Position numbers and translations under genes: made by a program. From NCBI RefSeq assembly GCF_009833495.1, contig NZ_WUWG01000003.1, positions 1 through 64,000 of the forward strand: a stretch of DNA of 64,000 bases, read 5' to 3'. The notes under the pieces are model-generated. The model saw nothing but the letters and a program-made list of their open reading frames with translations, was not told the DNA's origin and made no database searches. Source of the DNA: Oceanomicrobium pacificus (GTDB lineage: Bacteria; Pseudomonadota; Alphaproteobacteria; Rhodobacterales; Rhodobacteraceae). How positions within the stretch are numbered: position 1 is the first letter of the stretch; every line of letters starts with the position of its first letter. Below, piece after piece: positions 16,156-25,004 of this stretch.

Positions 16156-17721
16156 ATGCGGAAATCGACACTGATCGGCGCTCTGCTCGCCGGATCGACA
16201 CTGGGGGGAGGCGCGGCATATGCCGACGACCATCTCCGGATCGTCGACGAGCCCCTGGAACTGACCATCCAGATGAACCACGCCCGCTACCCGGTCTATG
16301 AGGAAAGCTGGCCGGTCGAGCAGGCCGCGCGCGAACTGACCGGCATCCACCTGAAGGACGCGACCGTCGGCGCCAACATGCGCACCGACGAGAATACCGG
16401 CAAGACCGAGGCGCTGAACCTGATGCTGGCGACGGGCAACATCCCCGATATCGTCGGGTCGAGCCGCCTGAAAGACTTCGTGAACCAGTACGGTCCCGAA
16501 GGCGCTTTCGTGCCGCTCAACGATCTGATCGAAGAGCATGCGCCGAACCTGAAAGCCTATTTCGCGGAGCGCCCGGAAATCGCCGCGGCCATCTCGGCGG
16601 CTGACGGGAACATGTACTACATCCCCTACCTGCCGGACGGCAAATACGGCCGCGCCTACTTCATCCGCTACGACTGGCTGGAGAAACTGGGCCTCGAAGT
16701 GCCGGAGACCGTGGAAGAGGTCGAAGAGGTGCTGCGCGCCTTCAAGACCCAGGATCCGAACGGCAATGGCATGCAGGACGAAGTGCCCTTCTTCGCCCGC
16801 CAGTGGCCGGAGCTGATCCGTCTCGTGACGCTCTGGGACGGCCGGTCCTCGGGCTCCGACACCTATCACGATTTCTACGTCGACAATGGCGAGCTGAAGC
16901 ACCCCTATGCGGGCGAAGGCTATCGCGACGGGATCTCCAACCTCGCGCGCTGGTATGCCGAAGGTCTGGTGGATGCCGAAGTGTTCACCCGCGGCTCCTC
17001 CGCGCGTGAATATCTCCTGTCCGAAGATCTGGGCGGCATGACCCACGACTGGTTTGCGTCCACTTCGGGCTATAACCGCCTGTCGGAAAGCATCGAGGGC
17101 TTCGAGTTCAAGGCCTTCGCCCCGCCGGCATCCGTGTCCGGCAAGCGGATCGAGGAACATCGCCGCATTCCGATCAAGCCCGACGGATGGGCCATCGGCG
17201 GCATGAACGAGCATCCGGTCGAGACGATCAAGTATTTCGACTTCTGGTTCACCGAGGAAGGCCGCCGTCTGGCCAACTTCGGCGTCGAGGGCCAGCAGTA
17301 TGAAATGGTCGACGGCAAGCCGAAGTTCACTGACGCGGTGCTGAACAGCGACCAGCCGGTGAACAACCAGCTCTACGGTGTCGGCGCGCAGCTTCAGGCG
17401 CGTGGCTACTTCCAGGACTATGCCTACGAAGAGCAGTGGTCGAACGAGTTCGCGCTCGAGGGCATCGCGCTCTATGACCAGGGCGACTACCTGATCGACC
17501 AGTTCCTGGGCGTGGCGTTCGATGCCGAGGAGCAGAAGGTCTACGACCGCTACTGGCCGACCATCCGCGACTATATGCTGGAGCGCCAGCAGGGCTGGAT
17601 CCTGGGCAATGGCGATGTCATGGCCGAGTGGGACGACTATCTCGCGACGCTCGATGACATGGGCTACCAGGACGTGCTCAAAGTCATGAACTCGGCCTAC
17701 AAACGCCAGTATGGCGGCTGA
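16156..17721 (+). CDS. Alginate-oligosaccharide-type ABC substrate-binding protein (AlgQ-like)
   Basis: A 521-residue periplasmic binding protein with a signal peptide (about 1-23, AAYA/DD). The size is that of AlgQ1/AlgQ2 rather than the usual 420 residues. A calcium-loop motif, DPNGNGMQDE at residues 200-209, matches the EF-hand-like site seen in AlgQ proteins. LATGNIPDIV and the aromatic-rich C-terminal lobe support oligosaccharide binding. It is followed by a perfect 11-bp-stem hairpin before the lyase gene, so high relative abundance of this mRNA segment is likely. Alginate specificity rests on the neighbouring PL15, KdgF and SDR genes. Confidence 0.88.
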   Translation: MRKSTLIGALLAGSTLGGGAAYADDHLRIVDEPLELTIQMNHARYPVYEESWPVEQAARELTGIHLKDATVGANMRTDENTGKTEALNLMLATGNIPDIVGSSRLKDFVNQYGPEGAFVPLNDLIEEHAPNLKAYFAERPEIAAAISAADGNMYYIPYLPDGKYGRAYFIRYDWLEKLGLEVPETVEEVEEVLRAFKTQDPNGNGMQDEVPFFARQWPELIRLVTLWDGRSSGSDTYHDFYVDNGELKHPYAGEGYRDGISNLARWYAEGLVDAEVFTRGSSAREYLLSEDLGGMTHDWFASTSGYNRLSESIEGFEFKAFAPPASVSGKRIEEHRRIPIKPDGWAIGGMNEHPVETIKYFDFWFTEEGRRLANFGVEGQQYEMVDGKPKFTDAVLNSDQPVNNQLYGVGAQLQARGYFQDYAYEEQWSNEFALEGIALYDQGDYLIDQFLGVAFDAEEQKVYDRYWPTIRDYMLERQQGWILGNGDVMAEWDDYLATLDDMGYQDVLKVMNSAYKRQYGG

Positions 17722-17739
17722 ATAGCTGACTTGAAAACC

Positions 17740-17770
17740 GGGACGCGCGCAACCCGACCGCGCGCGTCCC
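17740..17770 (+). terminator. Intercistronic GC hairpin after the binding-protein gene
   Basis: GGGACGCGCGC (17740-17750) pairs perfectly with GCGCGCGTCCC (17760-17770) around a 9-base loop, 18 bases after the binding-protein stop and 33 before the lyase start. There is no T-tract. It is probably a partial terminator or 3'-end stabiliser that keeps binding-protein mRNA in excess of lyase mRNA. Confidence 0.72.
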
Positions 17771-17803
17771 ACTCAACCTTCCCGCATTTCGGAGATCAAT
17801 TGC

Positions 17804-20188
17804 ATGTCAACGGACGCACCTTCTTTGTCCAATGTGACCCTCGACGAACCCGCTGCCGGCCGGCTGAACATCCAGTATGCGCCGACCGAAACCAGCGTGC
17901 TTGCCGAGAACCCGCCGCGCTTCACGTGGTTGCCGGTCATCGAGGACGAGGCGCGCTACATGCTCCGCCTGTCAGCCGATCCGGCCTTCCCGGATGCAGA
18001 CACGACGGTGATCACCGATCTGCCGCTCAATTTTCATACGCCCGACACGGCGCTGGCCCCGGGCAGCTATCACTGGTCCTACGCCGTCTGGGACCCAGCC
18101 GGAGGGGCGCGTGCCTCGGACTGGAGCAGCACGCGCAGCTTCACCGTCGCGGATGGCCTGCCCGAGACGCCGCTGCCCGGACGCGCGGCGCGCTACGCCA
18201 AGGCCGGCAAGGCGCATCCGCGCCTCTGGCTCGATGCCAAGGCGCTCAAAAGCTTCTCTGCTGCGGTGGCCGCCGACGCGGATCATTGCAACTGGCAGAC
18301 CTTTTTCGACAAATCCGTCCAGCCGTGGATGGACCGCGAGATCATGGAAGAGCCGGCCGGCTATCCCGGCCACAAGCGCACGGCAGATGTCTGGCGCGCG
18401 ACCTATATCGCCTGTCAGGAATTGATCTACGCGATCCGCCATCTGGCCATCGCGGGCAAGGTCACCGGCGATGCCGCCCTGACGGCGCGGGCCAAGGACT
18501 GGCTGCTGGCCGTGGCCGAATGGGACCCGGCGGGCACGACATCGCGCGGATATACCGACGAATGGGCGTTCCGCGTGAACGTGGCGCTCGCATGGGGCTA
18601 TGACTGGCTGCATGACGACCTGTCGGACGACGAACGGGACCGCGTGCGCGACGCGCTGCTCGCCCGCACACGCGAGACCGCCGACCATGTGATCCGGCAT
18701 GCGACCATCCATGTCTTTCCCTATGACAGCCACGCGGTGCGCGCCGTCTCCGCCGTGCTGGTGCCGGCCTCGATCGCGCTCCTTCACGATGCCGAGGAGG
18801 CGCGGGACTGGCTCGACTATTCGATCGAGTTCCTGTCGACCGTCTATTCGCCCTGGGGCGACAGCGACGGCGGCTGGGCCGAGGGGCCGCATTACTGGAT
18901 GACCGGCATGGCCTATCTGACGGAGGCAGCCAACCTTTTGCGCGCCTATGTCGGCATCGACCTCTACAAACGGCCCTTCTTCCAGAAGACGGGCGATTTC
19001 CCGCTTTACACCAAGGCGCCTGATACGCGCCGCGCGACCTTCGGCGACGACAGCACCATGGGCGACCTGCCCTGCCTCAAGATCGGCTACCTTCTGCGCC
19101 AGTTCGCGGGCGTCACCGGCAACCGTGCCTATCAATGGTATTTCGAGGAGATCTGCCGCAACGATCCGGGCACCGAGGGCGCCTTCTACAATTACGGCTG
19201 GTGGGACCTTAATTTCGACGATCTGGTCTATCGCCACGATTTCCCCGAAGTGGACGCTGCGGCCCCGCCGGCCGAGGAAGCGCTGCGCTGGTTCCGCGGG
19301 ATCGGCTGGGTCGCCATTCAGGAGCGGATGGACGATCCAGACGGTCATATACAGTTCGTGATGAAGGCTAGCCCCTACGGGTCGATCAGCCACAGCCACG
19401 GCGATCAAGGGGCCTTCTGTCTGGCCGCTTTCGGGGAGGATCTGGCGATCCAGTCCGGCCATTACGTCGCCTTCAACTCCACCATGCATCAGGGCTGGCG
19501 GCGCCAGACCCGGTCGAAGAACATGCTGCTGATCGACGGGCAGGGGCAATATGCCGACAAGGACAAGGCGCGCGCCCTGCGGGCCACGGGCCGCATTCTG
19601 GAGGCGACGGAACATCCCGACCATGTCTGCATCCGGGCGGACGCAACTGCCGCCTATGCCGAGGTCGACCCTGACATCACGCGGGTCGAGCGCGATGTCT
19701 ATTTCGTCAACAAGAGCTATTTCGTCATCGTCGACCGGGTGGATGCCGAACGGCCGGTGACGCTCGATTTCCTTCTGCATGCCAACGGGCCGATGCAGCT
19801 TGGCGAGACGACCTTCCGCTATACCGGCGAACGGGCCGGCTTCTACGGCAAGCTCCTCTGGTCGGAGGCCGGTGCCGCCACGCTCACGCAGGAAACAGGT
19901 TTTCCGGGCGTCGACCCGGCGGAATATGAGGGGCTGCCCGTCAGCACCTGCCTGAAGGCGCAGTTCCCCAAAGCCCGCCACCACCGGATCGCGACGCTGC
20001 TCGTGCCCTATCCGCTGGCGGCACCGCGGCGCGTCTTCTCCTTCCTCGATGACCAGGGATACGACTGCGACCTCTATTTCACCGACGCCGAGGAGCGCAG
20101 CTTCAAGGTCGTCGTGCCAAAGACTTTCGACATCGGTCGCCGGCTGGAGGCCGGTGATCCGAGCAACAGCAAAGGGACAAAATCATGA
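17804..20188 (+). CDS. Exo-oligoalginate lyase (PL15, heparinase II/III-like)
   Basis: A 794-residue polysaccharide lyase. It has an N-terminal beta domain (PPRFTWLP, DUF4962-like), a central alpha/alpha toroid and a C-terminal heparinase II/III-like beta sandwich with SISHSHGDQGAF. His310 (YDSHAVR), Tyr364 (GPHYWMTGM) and His530 (SHSHGD) fall one position from His311, Tyr365 and His531, which I recall as the active-site residues of Agrobacterium Atu3025, a PL15 exotype alginate lyase of similar length. No signal peptide is evident, fitting intracellular release of unsaturated monouronate from imported oligomers. Start ATG 17804 after GGAGA; ATGA overlap with the SDR gene. Confidence 0.88.
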   Translation: MSTDAPSLSNVTLDEPAAGRLNIQYAPTETSVLAENPPRFTWLPVIEDEARYMLRLSADPAFPDADTTVITDLPLNFHTPDTALAPGSYHWSYAVWDPAGGARASDWSSTRSFTVADGLPETPLPGRAARYAKAGKAHPRLWLDAKALKSFSAAVAADADHCNWQTFFDKSVQPWMDREIMEEPAGYPGHKRTADVWRATYIACQELIYAIRHLAIAGKVTGDAALTARAKDWLLAVAEWDPAGTTSRGYTDEWAFRVNVALAWGYDWLHDDLSDDERDRVRDALLARTRETADHVIRHATIHVFPYDSHAVRAVSAVLVPASIALLHDAEEARDWLDYSIEFLSTVYSPWGDSDGGWAEGPHYWMTGMAYLTEAANLLRAYVGIDLYKRPFFQKTGDFPLYTKAPDTRRATFGDDSTMGDLPCLKIGYLLRQFAGVTGNRAYQWYFEEICRNDPGTEGAFYNYGWWDLNFDDLVYRHDFPEVDAAAPPAEEALRWFRGIGWVAIQERMDDPDGHIQFVMKASPYGSISHSHGDQGAFCLAAFGEDLAIQSGHYVAFNSTMHQGWRRQTRSKNMLLIDGQGQYADKDKARALRATGRILEATEHPDHVCIRADATAAYAEVDPDITRVERDVYFVNKSYFVIVDRVDAERPVTLDFLLHANGPMQLGETTFRYTGERAGFYGKLLWSEAGAATLTQETGFPGVDPAEYEGLPVSTCLKAQFPKARHHRIATLLVPYPLAAPRRVFSFLDDQGYDCDLYFTDAEERSFKVVVPKTFDIGRRLEAGDPSNSKGTKS

Positions 20189-20931
20189 ATCTCAAGGGCA
20201 AGACAGCCATCGTCACCGGCGGTGGCCGCGATATCGGGCGGGCATGCGTCATGGCGCTGGCGGAAGCCGGGGCAAATGTCGCCATCAACTATCATTCGAG
20301 CGCCGAGGGCGCCGAGAGCGCGGTGGCCGAGATCACGGCCAAGGGCGGCAAGGCCTTCGCGATGAAGGGCGACATGACGAACCCCGATGATGTGAACGCG
20401 CTTGTCGACCGGGCCGCGTCCGAACTGGGGGGCGTGGACATTCTGGTCAATAACACGGGCGGTCTCATCGGCCGGAAATCCATCCTCGAGATGGATCTCG
20501 ACCATTGGCAGAAGGTAATGGACCTGAACCTCACCTCCATCTTCCACGCCGTGAAAGCGGCCGTACCGCGGATGAAGAACGGCGGCGCGATCGTGAACAT
20601 CGCCAGCCAGGCCGGTCGCGACGGCGGTGGCCCGGGCGCCGCGGCCTATGCCACCTCGAAGGGCGCGGTCATCACGCTGACACGCGCGCTGGCCAAGGAG
20701 CTCGGCCCCGATATCCGGGTCAATTCCATCAACCCCGGCATGATCGACACGGATTTCCACAACATCTTCACCAAGGATGCCGTGCGCACCGCCGTGGCCA
20801 ATGCCACGCCGCTCAAGCGCGAAGGCCGCCCCGAGGAAGTGGGCGATCTGGTCGCCTATCTGGCGTCGGACAAGGCCAGCTTCATGACCGGCGCGTCGGT
20901 GGATCTGAACGGCGGTACCGTCTTCTCCTGA
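20185..20931 (+). CDS. SDR oxidoreductase, probable DEH reductase
   Basis: A 248-residue short-chain dehydrogenase. The cofactor loop is TGGGRDIGRA (TGxxxGxG form), NNTGG replaces the usual NNAG, the catalytic Ser lies in NIASQAG, and AYATSKGA gives Tyr-x3-Lys. Family-level sequence alone would only say FabG-like. The ATGA coupling to a PL15 lyase, as in the Agrobacterium Atu3025-Atu3026 pair, makes reduction of 4-deoxy-L-erythro-5-hexoseulose uronate (DEH) to 2-keto-3-deoxygluconate the best call. KDG kinase and KDPG aldolase are not in this window. Confidence 0.82.
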   Translation: MNLKGKTAIVTGGGRDIGRACVMALAEAGANVAINYHSSAEGAESAVAEITAKGGKAFAMKGDMTNPDDVNALVDRAASELGGVDILVNNTGGLIGRKSILEMDLDHWQKVMDLNLTSIFHAVKAAVPRMKNGGAIVNIASQAGRDGGGPGAAAYATSKGAVITLTRALAKELGPDIRVNSINPGMIDTDFHNIFTKDAVRTAVANATPLKREGRPEEVGDLVAYLASDKASFMTGASVDLNGGTVFS

Positions 20932-20949
20932 CCGTTTCCTGACCGCAGG

Positions 20950-21042
20950 CCTGCTCGGCCGAAGAGCAGGTCTCCGGTCTCGCGCCCCGGTTGGTCCTCC
21001 CTTCCGGGGCGCGGCCCTGTGCACGGCGCCAATGGTGCCGTG
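20950..21042 (+). terminator. Cluster of three hairpins after the alginate operon
   Basis: Three stems lie in tandem within the 178-bp gap after the SDR gene. CCTGCTC/GAGCAGG spans 20950-20970. A perfect 10-bp CGCGCCCCGG/CCGGGGCGCG spans 20981-21013. CACGGCGCC/GGTGCCGTG, with one G-U pair, spans 21022-21042. No T-tract follows. Likely the operon end, by pausing or a Rho-assisted mechanism. Confidence 0.5.
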
Positions 21043-21109
21043 CCGCCCCTTGCACTCGCGCACCGATCCATGCCCATCTGTCGACGGACCCTGACGGCAG
21101 GAGGCGGCT

Positions 21110-21937
21110 GTGCCGACATTCGATTATCAAGGGCGGGAGATCAGCTACCGCACGGCCGGCACGGCCGGACCGCTGGTTCTGTTCCTGCATTGCTCCAGCA
21201 GTCATAGCGGCCAGTGGAAGGGCCTGATGGAGACGCTGTCGCCGCGGTTCCGCATTGTCGCGCCGGACCTGCACGGCTACGGGCGCAGCGCCCCGCTGCC
21301 CCGCGACGGAAGCTCTTTCCGGATCCACGATGCGGGTGCCGTCGCGGCGCTGGTCGAGGATGCCGGAGCAGGGCCTGCGCATCTGGTCGGCCATTCCATG
21401 GGCGCGACGGTGGCAGTGCAGACCGCGCTCGACCACCCCGCGCAGGTTGCGAGCGTGACCCTCATCGAGCCGGTCCTGTTCGGCCTTCTGGAAGTGGCCG
21501 GCGATCCGCTCCGTCTCGACTATCTGCAGATCGCCCATGACATGATGGTTCTGATGGACCGCGATGCGCGGGCCGACGCCGCGCAACGGTTCATGGATTT
21601 CTGGATGGGGGCAGGGGCGTTCGATATGCTCGACGCCCACACACGCGACTATGTGGTCGCCACTATCGACCGGGTGATCGACGACTGGCGCGGCATTTCG
21701 CATATGGCGCCCGATGCGCTCGGGATCGCGGATATCGCGGCGCTCGACCGTCCTGTCGAACTGATCTGGTCGGATGCGACCCATGCCTCGGTGCAGGCGA
21801 TCATGGCCCGCCTGGCCGACAGTCTGCCGCAGGCGCGATGCAGGCAATTCGCGGGCGGCGGTCATATGGCGCCCGTCACCCGGCCCGATCTGGTGGAGCC
21901 GCATATCCGCGCGGCCCTCGACAGGTTCACCGGGTAA
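21110..21937 (+). CDS. Alpha/beta hydrolase
   Basis: A 275-residue alpha/beta-fold hydrolase. LFLHCSSSHSGQWKG carries the oxyanion-hole region after the first strand (HC in place of HG). GHSMGA holds the Ser nucleophile; candidate acid and base are in LIWSDATH and the final FAGGGHMAP. A cap region around VLFGLLEVAGDPLRLDYLQ separates the halves. The start is GTG 21110 preceded by CAGGAGGCG. It lies downstream of the alginate operon but beyond its terminal hairpins, and is convergent with the glycine betaine genes (9 bases apart). Substrate unknown; an esterase or C-C hydrolase. Confidence 0.8.
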   Translation: MPTFDYQGREISYRTAGTAGPLVLFLHCSSSHSGQWKGLMETLSPRFRIVAPDLHGYGRSAPLPRDGSSFRIHDAGAVAALVEDAGAGPAHLVGHSMGATVAVQTALDHPAQVASVTLIEPVLFGLLEVAGDPLRLDYLQIAHDMMVLMDRDARADAAQRFMDFWMGAGAFDMLDAHTRDYVVATIDRVIDDWRGISHMAPDALGIADIAALDRPVELIWSDATHASVQAIMARLADSLPQARCRQFAGGGHMAPVTRPDLVEPHIRAALDRFTG

Positions 21938-21946
21938 GGCCGAAAG

Positions 21947-23011
21947 TCAGGCGCTGTAGCGCTGGCTTTCGGCGGCTTCCGCATCGGCGGGCGGCGCAGG
22001 CGCGACGGCTGCGAGCGCCCCCTGCAGCGACACGGTGCCGAGCGTTTCCCCTTCGGGTCCGACCACGGCGCAGACCCCGTCAGGAGCGGCGGCGAGCGTC
22101 GTCAGCGCCTGTTCGATCGTCATGCTGGCGGGGATCGCGGCACCGGAGGTCAGCTTGCGCCCCGGCTCCATGATCGCGGCCACTTTCAGAACCCGCGCAC
22201 GGTTAATGTCCTTGGTGAAGTCGGCAATGTAGCTGTCCGCCGGGCGCAGCACGATGTCCTGCACCTCACCCTTCTGGATCACTTCCCCGTCACGCAGGAT
22301 GGCGATCTGGTCGCCCAGCCGCAGCGCCTCGTCCAGATCATGGGTGATGAAGACGATGGTCTTGTGCAACTCTTCCTGCAGGTCGAGCAGGATGTTCTGC
22401 ATCTCGGTCCGGATGAGCGGATCGAGCGCGGAGAAGGCCTCGTCCATCAGCAGGATCTCCGCATCGGTTGCCAGCGCGCGGGCAAGGCCGACGCGCTGCT
22501 GCATCCCGCCCGACAGCTGGCCGGGATAGCGGTCCTCATATCCCGCAAGGCCCACCCGTTCGATCCAGTGACCGGCGCGGTTCGCCGCATCGGCCCCTTC
22601 GATCCCCTGGATCGTCAGCCCGTATTCGACATTCTGCTGGACGGTCCGGTGCGGCAGCAGCCCGAAATGCTGGAACACCATAGAGGCGGTGAACCGGCGC
22701 AGGTCGCGCAATTCGCCCGCATCCATCTGGGTGACATTCTGGCCGTTGATCAGGATGTCGCCTGCCGTCGGCTCGATCAGCCGGTTGATATGGCGGATCA
22801 GAGTCGACTTGCCGGAGCCGGACAGGCCCATGATGACCTGGATGCGGCGTTCGGGAATGTCGATGTTGATGTCCCGCAGGCCCAGAACATGGCCGTGCTT
22901 GTCCAGAAGCTCGGCCTTCGACATGCCGTCCTTCACCAGCGGCAGCACCTTTTGCGGCGTGTCGCCGAAAATCTTGTAAAGCTCGCGGATCCTCAGTTTC
23001 GGCTCAGCCAT
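21947..23011 (-). CDS. proV: Glycine betaine/proline-type ABC transporter ATP-binding protein (ProV)
   Basis: A 354-residue ATPase of the OpuA/ProV family. The N-terminal LYKIFGDTP lead is typical, then Walker A GLSGSGKST, Q-loop FQHFGLLPHR, signature LSGGMQQRVGLARAL, Walker B ILLMDEAFSALD and switch His FITHDLDEAL. A C-terminal CBS-like region of about 90 residues (ASMTIEQALTTLAAAPDGVCAVVGPEGETLGTV) could sense ionic strength. I chose ATG 23011, which overlaps the permease stop by 8 bases; the frame is open 13 codons further upstream. Third gene of a proX-proW-proV operon for osmolyte uptake. Confidence 0.92.
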   Translation of the reverse strand: MAEPKLRIRELYKIFGDTPQKVLPLVKDGMSKAELLDKHGHVLGLRDINIDIPERRIQVIMGLSGSGKSTLIRHINRLIEPTAGDILINGQNVTQMDAGELRDLRRFTASMVFQHFGLLPHRTVQQNVEYGLTIQGIEGADAANRAGHWIERVGLAGYEDRYPGQLSGGMQQRVGLARALATDAEILLMDEAFSALDPLIRTEMQNILLDLQEELHKTIVFITHDLDEALRLGDQIAILRDGEVIQKGEVQDIVLRPADSYIADFTKDINRARVLKVAAIMEPGRKLTSGAAIPASMTIEQALTTLAAAPDGVCAVVGPEGETLGTVSLQGALAAVAPAPPADAEAAESQRYSA

Positions 23012-23894
23012 TTTTTCCATCCATTCGGTGGGCCTGAAGGCGCTTGCCATAGGTCTGCGAGACGCGGTCGAAGATGATGGCGAGCGCCACGATGGCCAGC
23101 CCGTTCATCAACCCCAGCGCCAGATACTGGTTCGAGATCGCGCGCAGCACCGGCACGCCCAGCCCTTTCACGCCGATCATGGAGGCGATCACCACCATGC
23201 CGAGCGCCATCATGATCGTCTGGTTCACACCGGCGAAAATATTGGGCAGCGCGAGCGGGATCTGCACCCCGAAGAGCCGCTGGCGGTAATTGGCGCCAAA
23301 CGCATCTGCGGCTTCCAGCACCTCCTTGTCGACGAGCCGGATGCCTAGGTTGGTCAGCCGGACGATCGGCGGGATCGCGTAGATGCAGACCGCGATCAGG
23401 CCTGGCACCTTGCCGATGCCCAGAAGCATGACGACCGGGATCAGGTAGACGAAGCTCGGGATGGTCTGCATCACGTCGAGCACCGGCGTGATCGCGGCCT
23501 GTGCGCGGTCGTAGCGGGCCATCAGGACCCCGATCGGGATGCCGACAACGATGCACAGGATGGTCGCGACCGAGATGATCGCGAGCGTCGCCATTGTGTC
23601 CTCCCACATCCCCAGATAGCCGATCACGAGGAAGGCGATGACGCTGCCCAGCGTGATTTTCCAGCTGCGCGCACCGAACCATGTCAGTGCGGCGATCACG
23701 CCGATGACGATCGGCCAGGGCGTGGCCAGCAGGAGTTTTTCGAACCAGATCAGGAATTGCAGGAGTGGGTTAAAGAAATCTTCCATCCCCTCCCCATATG
23801 TGCGGGAGAAGTCGCGGAACCCGGCATCGATCGCCTTTTTCAGGTCGCGGAGCTGTTCCCGTCCCATTTCGGGGAACTCGGTGAAAAATTCCAT
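23004..23894 (-). CDS. proW: Glycine betaine/proline-type ABC transporter permease (ProW)
   Basis: A 296-residue permease. A long cytoplasmic N-tail (MEFFTEFPEMGREQLRDLKKAIDAG) precedes hydrophobic helices beginning near residue 55. The EAA-like loop is EAADAFGANYRQRLFGVQIPLALPNIFAGVNQTIMMAL, with MVVIASMIGVKGLG after it as in ProW. It is separated from proX by 99 bp containing a strong hairpin and overlaps proV. Confidence 0.93.
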   Translation of the reverse strand: MEFFTEFPEMGREQLRDLKKAIDAGFRDFSRTYGEGMEDFFNPLLQFLIWFEKLLLATPWPIVIGVIAALTWFGARSWKITLGSVIAFLVIGYLGMWEDTMATLAIISVATILCIVVGIPIGVLMARYDRAQAAITPVLDVMQTIPSFVYLIPVVMLLGIGKVPGLIAVCIYAIPPIVRLTNLGIRLVDKEVLEAADAFGANYRQRLFGVQIPLALPNIFAGVNQTIMMALGMVVIASMIGVKGLGVPVLRAISNQYLALGLMNGLAIVALAIIFDRVSQTYGKRLQAHRMDGKNG

Positions 23895-23940
23895 GCTTCG
23901 TCCTTCAGTTTCGTCTTCGGTCTGGCGTCCGATATGCGAA

Positions 23941-23971
23941 GGGCGCGGGCGGATCCGTCCGCCGCGCGCCC
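23941..23971 (-). terminator. Intercistronic GC hairpin between proX and proW
   Basis: GGGCGCGGGCGGA (23941-23953) pairs with TCCGCCGCGCGCCC (23958-23971) with one bulged base and a 4-base loop. It follows the proX stop by about 20 bases on the transcribed strand. No U-tract is present. It is the same arrangement as after the two sugar binding-protein genes at 17740 and 51384, suggesting differential expression of binding protein over permease. Confidence 0.7.
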
Positions 23972-23993
23972 CACGATCTTTCCGCGGTCAGGC

Positions 23994-25004
23994 TCAGAGC
24001 GCTGCCTTGACCTTTTCGGCCACGTCAGCCGGCACCCACTCCGACCAGACCTCTTCGTGGTTGAGCAGGAATTCGAAAGCCGCATCTTCACCGCCGGCCT
24101 GATTGTCCTGCATGTAGACGAGCATGCCGTTCATCACCTCGCCGGGGAAGATCCGCTTCTTGAGATAGTCGATCGCGGGACCGCCCTCGTTCATGAACTT
24201 GTCGGTGATGACCGTGTGCACCTCGGACTTGGTCCAGGCCGAGGGTTTCGGGTCGGCACATTCCTGTTCCGGCTTCACGAGGCAGCCGTCCCAATTGTCC
24301 TTGCCGGCAAACTCCACCTCGAAGGGGATCAGCTGCATATTGTGCTTGCCGATCATCGCGGTGGGCGACCAGTAGTAGCCGAACCAGTATTCGTCACGCT
24401 CCACGGCCTTGGTCATGGAGCCGTCAAGTCCGGCGGCCGAACCGGGATCGACCAGCACCCAGCCCTTGTCTTCCATCTCGAAGGCGCGGAACAGGTTGGC
24501 ATTCACCAACTGGCAGCCCCAGCCTGCGGGGCAGCCGACAAAGGCCCCCTTTGACGGGTCTTCGGCATAGGGGAAGAGGTCGGGGCGTTCGAGGATCTTC
24601 TCGACCGTGTCGAGGTCGGGATGGTCGGCCACGAATTTCGGGGTCACCCACCAGCCTTCGCCCAGATCGGTGATCGGCCCGTCGACCGTGCTGTGCAGGC
24701 GCCCTTCGGAGAAGGCGACCTCCAGCGGTTCGCGGACCGCGTTGATCCAAAGCTCGCCGGCCACGCCGGGCTCACCCTTTTCATTCATGGAAGCGAAAGT
24801 GGTCTGGGTTGCGCCGGGCACCAGTTCCACGTCGCAGCCATATCCTTCCTCGAGGATGATCTTGTCGACATTGGCCATCAGCTCGCCCGAGGCCCAGTTC
24901 CATTCGGCCATGCTGACCGAACCGCACTCGTCAGCCTGTGCCAGACCCGGCAGCGCCATCATTCCGCCTGCGCAGCCCAGTACCAGAAGTTTCTTGAGAG
25001 TCAT
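23994..25004 (-). CDS. proX: Glycine betaine-type ABC substrate-binding protein (ProX family)
   Basis: A 336-residue OpuAC-family binding protein with a signal peptide (about 1-24, LAQA/DE). GSVSMAEWNWASGELMANVDKIILEEGYGCDVELVPG is the family's N-terminal strand and helix. Several Trp/Tyr residues (YWFGYYWSPTAM, WGCQLVN) could form an aromatic cage for a quaternary amine. Paired Cys residues (GCPAGWGC, CLVKPEQEC) may form disulfides. Start ATG 25004 with a G-rich run 8 bases upstream. An inverted repeat GCGGCAA/TTGCCGC (25035-25056) lies in the leader. Confidence 0.9.
   Translation of the reverse strand: MTLKKLLVLGCAGGMMALPGLAQADECGSVSMAEWNWASGELMANVDKIILEEGYGCDVELVPGATQTTFASMNEKGEPGVAGELWINAVREPLEVAFSEGRLHSTVDGPITDLGEGWWVTPKFVADHPDLDTVEKILERPDLFPYAEDPSKGAFVGCPAGWGCQLVNANLFRAFEMEDKGWVLVDPGSAAGLDGSMTKAVERDEYWFGYYWSPTAMIGKHNMQLIPFEVEFAGKDNWDGCLVKPEQECADPKPSAWTKSEVHTVITDKFMNEGGPAIDYLKKRIFPGEVMNGMLVYMQDNQAGGEDAAFEFLLNHEEVWSEWVPADVAEKVKAAL

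Noticed and set aside
17972-19984. 670-codon minus-strand frame
   Set aside because: Antisense shadow of the PL15 lyase gene, with no motif or ribosome-binding site.
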